In this document: positions 1 through 9,097 of the stretch, piece after piece
Numbering within the stretch: the stretch's first letter is position 1
Layout: every line of letters begins with the position of its first letter
DNA from: Peribolospora baueri
Taxonomy: Eukaryota > Basidiomycota > Peribolosporomycetes > Peribolosporales > Peribolosporaceae
DNA length: 64,000 bases
Reading direction: 5' to 3'
NCBI GenBank assembly: GCA_029717555.1
Contig: JAMDHS010000033.1
Coordinates: forward strand, 62,001 to 126,000
The notes under the pieces: model-generated
Told to the model about the DNA's origin: nothing
Database searches by the model: none
What the model saw: only the letters and a program-made list of their open reading frames with translations
Position numbers and translations under genes: made by a program

Positions 1-1061
1 AGAAAGAGAAGAAAGAGGCGTCTCGTCGGAAGCTCGGCCGGAAAACGAGACTGGACCGATCAGATCGGCATCATCGGCCTCGGCATTCATCGGCATTCAT
101 CGGCATTCATCGGTTCGGGACGACACGGGTGGCGACGATGAGTTGATTATTCAATTTAAATATTCCATATGCACAGGCCATTATCGACCTAAAGAAGGGA
201 CTGTACACGTGTTCAATCGCTCCGTCCGTCGACTCGACTTCTTTCCATTCCTTTTCTTTCTTCCTCGTCAACCCCCACCCCCTCCAGCTGGTCTTCCTGC
301 TCCTGGAGAGGAAGGAAAGAAGAGGAGGCGAAAGAAGAGGAGGCCGGAGCATCCCATCCCTGCGCTATCTATCCCCTGCCCGGGGGTGCGCGGTGGCCGC
401 CACACACGCGTACGCGCCCATGCCGTGCAGGGCCGTGCCGTGCCCGTGCATCTCCATAAATCATCCATCCATGAATCCATCATGTCGGCTTCGACGACGT
501 GAACGTGACGTGCCTGCTCTCCCTTCTTCGTCTTTGAGCCCACTTTTCTCGTCCCCGTTCGTTCCTTCGTTCGGTCCGTCGGTCCGTCGGTCGACGTAAA
601 TGGACGATGTGTGCGACACGAAACGACACGCGAAATGCCATTCTATTCGATCCCATCCAATCCAATCCACCAGCCCTCGAACCGACAAGACAAAACAAAA
701 CAAGACAAGACCTACGCCGAACCAACTCGCACTCGGGGTCCGATCCGATCGGATCATGAGAGGAGAAGAGAAGAGAGAGAGGAAGGAAGGAAGGGAGGGA
801 GGGCGAGAGGTGGGAACGAAAGGAAAGAAAAAAATGGGAAACGGAGACGAATGTTCGGGGTAGTAGTACGGGACGGAAGACTAGGTGGGTAGGTCTATAC
901 ATATATATGGTATATATATGGTATATATATATGGGTCGATGGCGTCCGCGGGCGAGCGAGGGCAAGGGATGACTGGGTGGTAGGGCAGGAAGATCCGGCG
1001 GGCGGGCGCGTGATTTTCTGTTCGTCCTCCACCGAGGCGTAGCCTCCTCCCTCGGGCCGGC
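1..1061. other. Non-coding left edge, 3' side of the transporter gene
   Basis: No open frame here has protein-like composition or joins convincingly by splicing. The stretch lies downstream of the minus-strand transporter gene. It holds three copies of a 10-bp unit (CGGCATTCAT, 81-110), pyrimidine- and purine-rich runs, and an alternating TA tract at about 894-933 with near-perfect TATATATGG units. The TA tract may serve as an AT-rich 3'-end signal, but that is inference. Confidence 0.6.
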
Positions 1062-2363
1062 TCACATGGTCTTGAAGATGTACAAGCCGACGAGGGCGAC
1101 GCTGTAGCCAAAGATCTGCAGCGGCGTGATGGTGCTGCCGAGGAGGATGACAGAGGAGACGATGAGCAGAATGTCCTTGAATACGCCTGCCAGGGTGAGC
1201 GTCTAACAAACAAAAAAAAAAAAGGAAAAGTCAGCGATTCATGCGAGCGACCGTAGTCCTTGCGCCCCGACCGCCCGCCCGCTCACCAAACTGCTCGCGG
1301 CACCGATCAAGAAGACGGAAGCGACGTTGAGTCCAAAGGCGACGGAAGCGTTGGAGATGAGGACAAACGGGCCGAGCTTGGAGAGGTCGAGGAACGGCGC
1401 CCATCCTTCGGTGAAGGGGATCAGGAGCGAGTTGATGCCGGCGCAGACCTGTGGGGTCATACAGATGACGATGAGCAGGTGGACACTCGCGGCGCGGCGA
1501 CGAGACGGGAGACTCACCGGAGCGAAGTAGTAGAGGGAGACCTGCGCAGTTGGGTCGGCGGTGAGCGTTGGGACGAACGGCGTGCTGGGACAGACGGCGG
1601 ACGGCGGACGGCGGACTCACCAAAGGGTCCATCTTGAGTCCTTGCAACAAGACCTGAATCATGACGAGCCTACTCGACTCAAAGGCGATCGCGAGGACCT
1701 GGTAGACGAATCCTTCGAGGACAAACTCGAGTTCTCCGTAGGAGGCGATGGAGACGCCGGAGGAGATGAGGATGACGACCCAGAGCAGCTGTGGGTTTGC
1801 GTCCTTGAGCTTGAAGACGAAGGAGATGAGCAGGACGGCGACGGGGGTGAAGGCCTTGAGCATCTGAATAAAGGACACGCTCAAGGTGAGGTAGGCCATG
1901 TTGCTGAAGACGAGGGAGCCGGAGAAGAGGGCGCCGATGGGGAGGATGTTCTTGTACCACCTCTCCCACGTCATCTCCACGTCGTTCAGACCGTCGAGGA
2001 GCGGGGTGAAGCGGTGGAGGACGCGGGTGCCGACGGTGGCGAAGAGGAGGTGGAAGGTGGTGAGGAAGACGGGGTGTTTGAAGTCTAGCGTGGAGAGGAT
2101 GTACCTGGAGGAGGGGCGATGTGAGCGCCGAGTGGACGGCTGGCCGGCTGCGCGCAGACTCACTTGTTATAAACGATGACCGACGAGCTGAGCGCGATCC
2201 AGAGCGCGATGATGACGGCCGGGTGGAGCTTCTTCTTGGCGTCGTCGGCAGCCGAGTCGGAGACGAGAAGGGGTGGAGCGGCGGAGGAGGAGGAGGAAAT
2301 GCCGCCGGGGCCCTTTTCGTCCATCTCCAGGGCGGTGTGGTCGTCTTTGCGGTCGAGGGCCAT
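1062..2363 (-). CDS. Triose-phosphate/nucleotide-sugar transporter family membrane protein (TPT/DUF250)
   Basis: Predicted 336-residue multi-pass transporter of the TPT (EamA-like, SLC35-type) family, which exchanges phosphorylated sugars or nucleotide sugars across Golgi or ER membranes; the substrate is not readable from sequence. Exons in transcript order: 2363-2164, 2104-1621, 1541-1518, 1448-1287, 1202-1062. Every junction is GT-AG and in phase, and one internal exon is only 24 nt (encoding VSLYYFAP). About ten hydrophobic segments run through the protein, with family-typical stretches such as VIVYNKYILS, FKHPVFLTTFHL, VSFIQMLKAFTPV and the closing LAGVFKDILL. The N-terminal ~40 residues are Ser/Ala-rich and cytosolic-looking. 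The start is the first ATG of the open frame and gives the usual family length. Fungal relatives include the DUF250 group near SLY41; I cannot name an orthologue. Confidence 0.88.
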
Positions 2364-2630
2364 GGTGCGGGTGAGGTGGAGCGGAGGGGAAAGAGAGGGA
2401 GACGGATGAAGGGAGTGCGCAGCGGGGTCGCGAGCGGGGTGGGAGGAGATGAGGGCGACGACGGCGGTGGTGGGAGAGAGAGGGTGTGTGATGTGAGTGT
2501 GTGTGTGTCGGTCGACGCCGACGTCGACGGACTCGATATCTGCTGTCTGTCGATTGTTGCTTGATGGTGTCTACTCGACGATTTCACCTCCGCCGATGCG
2601 ACGATAAATGGACGTCACCTCACGTCACGT

Positions 2631-2636
2631 CACGTG
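2631..2636. promoter_or_regulatory. CACGTG E-box after tandem ACGTCAC units
   Basis: The palindrome CACGTG lies about 270 bp upstream of the transporter start codon, directly after overlapping copies of TCACGTCA. CACGTG is bound by bHLH factors of the Cbf1/Pho4/USF class in fungi; use here is inferred from position only. Confidence 0.35.
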
Positions 2637-3132
2637 CCGCTATCACCGTCGATTGACGTCCATCTCAGAGACCGCCATCCGCCCTCGCGACCGACGTAAC
2701 CCTAATCTCCGTCCGACTACGACTACGACTACGACTAGCTCGCACGCCCGCGGGACGACGGCCATCGTTGTCCGTCGGAGGCAATCATCTCTGTCCCGTC
2801 CGCTCTTTTTTCCGTATGTCCGGTTTTCAAAAAAAAAAAAACTCACATTCAGCGGACGACGGCGGCGTCGTATCACCTCCGTCGTCGTCGTCCTTTCTCC
2901 GTTCATCAAATGAAACGATCACCAGAGCCAGAGCGTCGCTCCACCGCCGAACCGGACCAGACGCCCCGGTAGAGCCGTTCGTTCGTTCCTTCGTTCCTTC
3001 GACGGCGCGTAGGGCCTACGGAGATATGCTATGCTTACAGAGACAGGGAGGGAGCACGCCGGACGGACGGACGATGAAAGGCGCTGGAGCGGACTGTCGA
3101 GACTGTCCCTCGAGACCGAGACCGACGCCGAA

Positions 3133-3220
3133 AGAGCAGGAGCAGTAGCAGGAGCAGGAGCAAGAGCAGGAGCAGGAGCAGGAGCAGGAGCAGAGTAGGA
3201 GTAGGAGTAGGAGTAGGAGC
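3133..3220. repeat. AGGAGC / GGAGTA microsatellite
   Basis: About 14 imperfect hexamers, first of the AGGAGC type and then AGTAGG type, lie just past the 3' end of the NMN adenylyltransferase gene. Interruptions (TAGCAG, CAAGAG) show it has accumulated changes. In the minus-strand reading it is a CT-rich tract. Confidence 0.85.
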
Positions 3221-3280
3221 GAAAGCGAGAGAGAAAAAGAGATACAGAGAAGCAGACACACCGCGCCGCGCGAGCGAGCA

Positions 3281-5851
3281 CTACTTGGCCACCTGCCGGT
3301 CCTCGTCCGACTCTTCAGGGAGTTGGTACAGCTTGTTCTCCTCGATGTAGTGGATCACCTGTGCGTGGCACGTACGTAGAGTGGACACTCGGTGGTCAAG
3401 CGAGGCGGCGGGCATCGCGTGTGCCCGACGCACAGGACGAAAAAACTCACGCTGTTGGGCAGGAGGTACTTGATCGACAACCCCCTTCGGACGAACAGTC
3501 TGCGCCATCCCCACCGGCCGCGCACGACGACCGACCGACCGGGCAAGTGAGCGACGCCCTGTGTCCGTGCGTCGAAAAAGAAGAGTCGGCTAGCTAGCCC
3601 GTGGACTCACCGGACTTTGCTCGAGCTGATGTCGTTGTAGATCGTCTGCTTGACGACCTTGAGGTTGTACTGACGCCACCGACGATGCCAATGTCATCAT
3701 CAGCGCCACCGCGGCAGGGAGACAGAAACAGGGGCTCGGGCTCACCCTGTACTTCCACAAGATGTCGTGAGAGAGCAAGAACGACCACACATCTGCACCC
3801 GTCCGTTCGACGATCAGGCAGCCGAAGTGGCCGAGGATGTGATGGAGCTGATCATCGGGCCCACACACGATCAGATCAGTCAAGAGTCTCTTCGCCCGCC
3901 GCGTCCCATCAGCGACTCACGTCGTCCGTCGACCACACGCCCGGCTCGCCCATGCTCTGAATGAGGTCCCCCCCGGCGAGGAGCATGACCTTGATCCTCT
4001 TCCTCTCCCCTTCCTTCGTCAACACGCCCTGGCCGTGCACGTTGAGCTCCTCGTCAAAGTGGTCGAGGACGACGGCGGTGCGCGTGTAGTCGTCCTGCAG
4101 CGACTCCCACGCGTCCACCATCAGCCACGTCGACGTTTTCGCCACTGCCAGCCTGGTGTGCGTACGCGGTGTGACCCATCCGTCGTCAGCAGAGCCGTCC
4201 ACCCGTCCGTCCGTTCGTCCGTTCGTCAGTACCCCGCACTCACTCGCACATCCGAACCCGATGAGTAGCCAGAGCGAGCCCCTCCTTCTTGTAATGGTCG
4301 CTCACCGGCGAGTAGTAGCCGGCCAGCAGTTCGTACTTGTCCGACTCTGTCACCTGATCCTTTGCCATTTCGAAGATGCGCCTGTTCCGTGTGTGTGAAG
4401 AGACGGGCAGCAGAGTCGTGTCAGTCAATTTGGGAGCGGGGAGATGCGACGCAAGCGCAACCGTCCGAGCATGGACTGACAGGTGCAAGTAGGTGGGAGG
4501 CGAGAAAGAGCCGCAGGCGACGATGACCAGCGGGATCTTTGACGAGTCCTTCATCTGCGTCGGCAGTCGGTGTCGAGGGAAGACGTAATCTTCCTGAGAC
4601 CGGACAGCGGGAGTCGAAACGGGGACAAGAACAAAAAAGGATGGAGTGAGCGCATCCTCCACCGAAACAGGATTCACCGTTAAGCGGAAGGAAAACAAAA
4701 CGTCTTTTCGCACTGACCCTTCGTAGCGGCTGCAACGGCATGGGCAACCTCGACGCCGTTCGGTCTGCGCCCGCGTTCGCGCCGCCGTTACCGTTACCGT
4801 CGCCATTACCATTGCCGTTGAGCGACTCGCTCGCCTCGCCCGCATCGTCTACCTCCTCCTCGCCCACGCCGAGACGGGAGGTGAGCCTGCCGTTGTTGTC
4901 GTTCGCAAAGTATTCTTCCGCCCCCGCCGGCCCCGCCGACGACTCCTCTGACGACTCTGGATACAGGGACGCAGAAGAGGAGACGGGCAACGCGGACACG
5001 GGCGTGTCGTCGCTCGCTGACGGCTCTCGAGAATGGGTGTACGGGAGAGGATCGTGCTCGTGCGGAGGCAGAGACCGGAGCGGCTGGGTGGCCGGCGAGC
5101 TCGTCGAGCCTGGGCCTCCGACGGCCGTTGTGGAAGACAATGCTGCTGCTGCTGCTGCTCCTTCTCCTCCTGCTCGCCCCCGTCCTGCCGAGGATACGAG
5201 AGCGGGTCGCGGACCGGCAGGCGAAGCCGTCCGTCCCACACCTCCCACTCCTCGACGAACGCCGCCGCTGCCGCCGCCTATCCGGCCGCCTTCTACCGTC
5301 GTGGGCCCAGCCGTCCGGCTCTGCCCGTCGTCCACCTCCCTGTCAGCGTCGAGCAGATCGGATACGGCGCGTCCTCCGCCGGCGTAGAAGGACGGCGGCG
5401 GCGAGACGTACATCGGCGTCTCTCCGCCTCCATCCGCTGCCGCTACGCCTGCGCCGGCCAACGCACGTTCGTGCTCCTCCACGGCAGCCATGTCGTTCAG
5501 GTCCATCCTCTCCACGTCCGCGTCCAGCGCCGATGCGGCCATCTCACCTCCCCCTCCCCCTCCCCCTCCCCCTCCCTCTCCCTCTCCCTCTCCGCCTGCG
5601 GCCGCGCTGTCGAGGCCGGCATTCTGCGCGCGCGAGCCGGCGTGGGCGACATGACTGCCGGCGGCAGCGGGGTGTGCGTCGTCGGCGAAGGTGCGAGACG
5701 ACGGGGTGCCGGGCAGGCTGGCGGTGCCTCCGCTGGCGGTGCCTCCGACAGCGTTGCCTCCGACGGCGGTGCCTATGAACGGGGGGGAGTCGAGGTGGTA
5801 GGACTGTACGGACAGGGAGGCGTACTTCAACTGCTGCTCTTGGGACGCCAT
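3281..5851 (-). CDS. NMA1: Nicotinamide/nicotinate mononucleotide adenylyltransferase with long disordered N-terminus
   Basis: NMNAT: joins NMN (or NaMN) to ATP to make NAD+ (or deamido-NAD+), the last step of NAD synthesis. Exons: 5851-4718, 4593-4481, 4381-4244, 4152-3921, 3847-3746, 3669-3611, 3499-3451, 3358-3281; all junctions fit in phase, giving 634 residues. The catalytic part begins near residue 379 (YVFPRHRL). It carries the nucleotidyl-transferase motif GSFSPPTYLHL (about 405-415), YSPVSDHYKK, LLAGGDLIQSMGEPGVW, HFGCLIVERTG and the closing ISSSKVR motif, so the active-site signature looks intact. The first ~375 residues form one large exon, rich in Gly, Ser, Ala and Pro with a GEGEGG...G run and no recognisable domain; yeast Nma1/Nma2 have a much shorter N-terminal tail. 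The ATG at 5851 is the first of an uninterrupted frame; a later start cannot be excluded. Confidence 0.9.
5546..5593. repeat. CCCCCT tandem repeat (G-rich on the coding strand)
   Basis: Several units of CCCCCT, then CCCTCT, lie inside exon 1 of the NMN adenylyltransferase. On the coding strand they read as G-runs of four to five separated by single A bases and encode the po(ly)-Gly/Glu-Gly tract. The run meets the usual pattern for a G-quadruplex-forming sequence. Confidence 0.8.
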
Positions 5852-6684
5852 GGCGAGGTGGGTGCGTGGGTGTCGGAGGGCGAGAGGCGAGAGTGAGGGC
5901 GCAGGCCAAGGTGAGATAGATATAGATGGGCGGTCGCGTGAGACGAGACGATGATGCGATGATGCTTGCTGGCTTGCTTGCTCGACGTCGGGCTCGCTCC
6001 GGGATTCTCCACCTGGCTCTCTTTGCTCACGTCGCCGGGTCGCACGACGGTTGGATCCGGGCGGGCAACTCGTAGGAGGGGCGCGGGTGAAGGTGGCTGG
6101 CTGCTCGGTTTGGCGGTGTGGGTGGTCAGGGCGAGCGAGGAGGGCGATGTATTGGGCAGAGACAAGAATGCTTTCTCTTATCTTCCTTCTCCTTCTCCTT
6201 GTCCGACGCTGACCTCATCGACCGACCGACGTCTTTCTTTCTTTCGCCCATCCCCGCCGGCGTCCAAAACGACATCCCACCTCGGCTACCTGCGCATGCC
6301 GCAGCCGACTTGACGCACGTGACGCAAGCACGGATGTAGGGTTACGACGTCGCTCGCGCCGTCGCCGTCGTCACCGCCCCATTGCCGCAGCCACAGCCGT
6401 TGTCGGGGTGAGCGCGGTGAGAGTGACCGACAACGGACAACGACGTCTCACAACAAACATCCTTTCTCCAGATCCCATTCCCGGCCATCGTCCGCTGTGT
6501 ATTTATCTGCGCTGCCCTTCTCTTTCTCTCCCGTACACTTCGCCCTTTGCCCTCGCCTCTCCCTCTGACTGACTGGTTCAGCTCAGCCCCCCTTCAACTT
6601 GCATCGCCCGCATAAGGAAGGGCAGGGCGCACGAACGCCGAACGACCGAACGACCGACCGACCCGCTGACCAAACAGACTCCCA
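5852..6684. promoter_or_regulatory. Divergent intergenic region between the NMN adenylyltransferase and LEA2-protein genes
   Basis: The 833 bp between two head-to-head starts hold no convincing coding segment. A CACGTG palindrome sits at 6316-6321, and a pyrimidine-rich leader (about 6505-6560) precedes the plus-strand start. Probably a shared or paired promoter; no further site can be assigned. Confidence 0.5.
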
Positions 6685-8080
6685 ATGGCCGATCCGTCTC
6701 GCTACCGCGACGCTGATCCCTACAACTCGGCCGCCGCGTACCATGACCCGTACACTGGCGGCGCCGGCGCAGGCAGCCACGCCGACTTTGGAGCAGGACA
6801 AGGCTATGGCTACGGCACCGGCGACCGGGACTACTATAACCACGGCTCCGCGTTCGAGGACGAGGACGGTCCGGCGCCGACGCCTCCCGAGAAGGGCAGG
6901 GGGACGATGATGGCAGACGAGTACGCAGCGGCGGGAGAGAAGGGCCTCGCGCCGTCCAACACCGTCCGCGGGCAGTACGCGGATAACGGCATGGGCGGCG
7001 GCAAGGGAAACAGTATCTGGACGCCCCAGGACCGGTCGAGCTTCAGGCAGGGCGGGCCGGCAGCTAGGCTCTTGCGGTGAGTGATCAATGACGTCGACGC
7101 CGTCCTACTGGGAGAGAGATCGCTGACCGGTTGAGTTCCCGTGTCGGCGTCGGATGTGCGATCGATGCGCAGGGTGACGTGCTGCTGTCTCGCCTGCACC
7201 ATCGTCCTCATTATCGGCATCGTATGCTCCGTCATCCTCGTGAGTCCCTCGTCCGTGCAGTCGAACCATGGACAAGGAGCTCTTCATTCATTCGTCCCTC
7301 CTCTTGTCCTTTACTCCGCTTGCAGTTCCTTCGCCCCCCGAACGTCGCCTTCAACGGCCTAACCCTTCCCGCCAACCCCGTCTCGACCACCGCGGATGGC
7401 TTCTCCCTCAACGTCACTCTCAACATCGGCATCTCTAACCCGAATTCCATCGGCGCCGATATCAAGGAGCTCCAGGCTGATGTAAGTGTGAACGCCTGGC
7501 TCGTCGTTCGCCCTCGTCCGACGCTGACGCAACGCGGCCTCCTGGTAGATCTTTTACCCTCTCAATGGCAACAAGACCCAGTTCGGAAACGGCGATCTGA
7601 GTAACATCAACATTAAGCCCAACTCGAACACCACCATCAATTTCCCTTTCCAGGTCCAATGTGCGTCTTCTCCCTTGTCTCCGCTGGAGCGCGCTCTTTC
7701 TTTTCGGCGGTCACGCCGCGCTCACCGGTTGGCCCACCTCCACAGACTCCACCGCCATCGACCCGAGCAGAACGCTGATCACCGACATCGGCACGAAATG
7801 CATCGCCAAGCAAGACCTTACCGTCGACTACACCATCACGCCCAAGCTGCACATCATCGCCGTCGACCTCGCTCCCTCCGTCTCCGGCTCCGCCTCCTTC
7901 AAGTGCCCGCTCACAAGCGATATTATTGACAAGTTCCTCGGTGGCGCCGCTGGCGGCGGTCTCGCCGGCCTCGCCGGGGCCGCTGCCGGGGCCGCTGGCA
8001 GTCTTTCTGGCCGGTCGGGGAGGAGCGACGGTCCCCAAGATGGGGCAGGGTCGTGGAGGGAAAGGGAGCTGGGAGAGTGA
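6685..8080 (+). CDS. Membrane-anchored LEA2-domain protein
   Basis: Predicted 353-residue single-pass membrane protein. Exons: 6685-7076, 7173-7239, 7326-7481, 7549-7660, 7746-8080, all in phase. Residues 1-130 are hydrophilic, rich in Tyr, Gly and Asp. A basic-Cys segment (RVTCCCLAC) leads into one transmembrane helix (about 137-155). Residues ~165-320 resemble the LEA_2 beta-sandwich fold: FNGLTL, SLNVTLNIGISNPNSI, NTTINFPFQVQ and the second-strand pattern NVTLN...NPN are typical of plant NDR1/HIN1-like and fungal LEA2 proteins. The tail is a Gly/Ala helix-like stretch followed by a charged end. LEA2 domains are thought to bind lipids or membranes; the role in fungi is mostly unknown and I assign none. 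The start is the first ATG of the frame. Confidence 0.78.
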
Positions 8081-8265
8081 CCGGGGCTCCCGACCGTCAT
8101 CTCCTCTCTCCTTTTCTTTTGGATTTTCCCGTATAGACTCTCCGCGTGCCTCTGCTCCATGTAGCTACTCCCTGCTCTCCCGGTCGCGTCGATTTTTCCT
8201 GTTCTCCCTACGGACGCCTCTCCCCCTCGGTGCTTTTTTCCCGTTCTCTCTCTTTCGCCTGACAT

Positions 8266-8293
8266 TGTCATGTCATGTCATGTCCTGTCATGT
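8266..8293. repeat. TGTCA pentamer repeat
   Basis: Five tandem units of TGTCA/TGTCC in the 3' flank of the LEA2 gene. It is short and may be a simple-sequence remnant. Confidence 0.75.
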
Positions 8294-8929
8294 ACCATTG
8301 GATTTAATCGGACCTTCGACTCGACTCCCGAGACGAGCGACGTGGACCGATTGAGACGGAGACGGGGACGGAAAACCGACACCGACACCGACGCGTCCGC
8401 GCCCGGATTGGGATGACGTTGGGATACCGGTACGACCGGTAAAACGAGTGGGGCTGGCCAAATCGGCCGTCGGACGGAGGGGAGGGATGCTCGCTGTACC
8501 TTCATTCCACTACCCGGCTCACCGACCGACTGACTGACTGACGCCTTCGGATAGCTGGAAGGGGCGAGGGACGTGCACGCACGCGAGCCGGACGGATGGA
8601 TGATCCGCGATCACAAGTCACAAGCAGGGAGGGTCCGGTCTGGTCTGGTACGGTAGCGGGTGTTCGAAGAGATGGAGTCTAGCTTGCTGCGAGGAATGGG
8701 GGAGAAGGGGGAAGGGAGTGTGCAGGTGCGATGGTCGCCGGGGACTTTGGCGATGCGATGGATGGTGAGCGGGTGCGGGGCGGGGCGACTGGTCTGCAAG
8801 CACGGACAGCGGTTGGCTGGCGCACTTGGATGATCACCCTCCACGCCTCCTATCCGCCTGGACACTGTCTGCTGTCTGCTGTCTGTCATTCGGTCAAGAA
8901 ACATCTCTCTCGGTTCCCCTGTATCTCTT

Positions 8930-9002
8930 TTCCATTTTGACGCGTGTCGCGACGTTGTTGAAAAGCGTTTCTTCTTGCCGTTTTATCCTCCCACCCAGTT
9001 CA
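8930..9002 (+). repeat. Dispersed repeat, copy A
   Basis: Seventy-three bases here match the reverse complement of 51270-51340 almost exactly. I find one substitution (GTCGCGACG against GTCACGACG) and a two-base length difference in a T-run. Similarity stops abruptly on the right side, after CCCAGTTCA. The segment has no coding content. It looks like a fragment of a mobile or recently duplicated element. Confidence 0.85.
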
Positions 9003-9097
9003 CAGAAGGAATCGAGCATCTTTCCTTTGCTAGAACCGCCGGAACGAAAGGAAGACGAAAGAGAGAGGAACTGTGATTCCTATGGCAATATGGACTA

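Larger units (their letters stand above)
2364..3280. other. Upstream region of the transporter, 3' flank of the NMN adenylyltransferase
   Basis: No coding potential seen. It carries short CA/GT repeats near 2490-2515, a cluster of ACGTCAC units ending in CACGTG around 2611-2636, a (CGACTA)n run near 2716-2737, and the large AGGAGC repeat listed separately. Being upstream of the transporter start it should contain its promoter. Confidence 0.6.
8081..9097. other. Convergent intergenic region with repeats
   Basis: Lies between the 3' ends of the LEA2 gene (+) and the Sld7-like gene (-). No coding potential supported. It contains a TGTCA microrepeat and one copy of a dispersed repeat whose partner lies near 51.3 kb; both are listed separately. 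Confidence 0.65.

Noticed and set aside
1561-2088. Long plus-strand open frame opposite the transporter
   Set aside because: Acidic low-complexity shadow of the minus-strand coding exon; the minus strand has splice signals and family motifs.
4740-5896. Several long plus-strand frames opposite the NMN adenylyltransferase exon 1
   Set aside because: Pro/Arg/Ser-rich antisense shadows with no motifs; the minus frame continues into the conserved catalytic exons.
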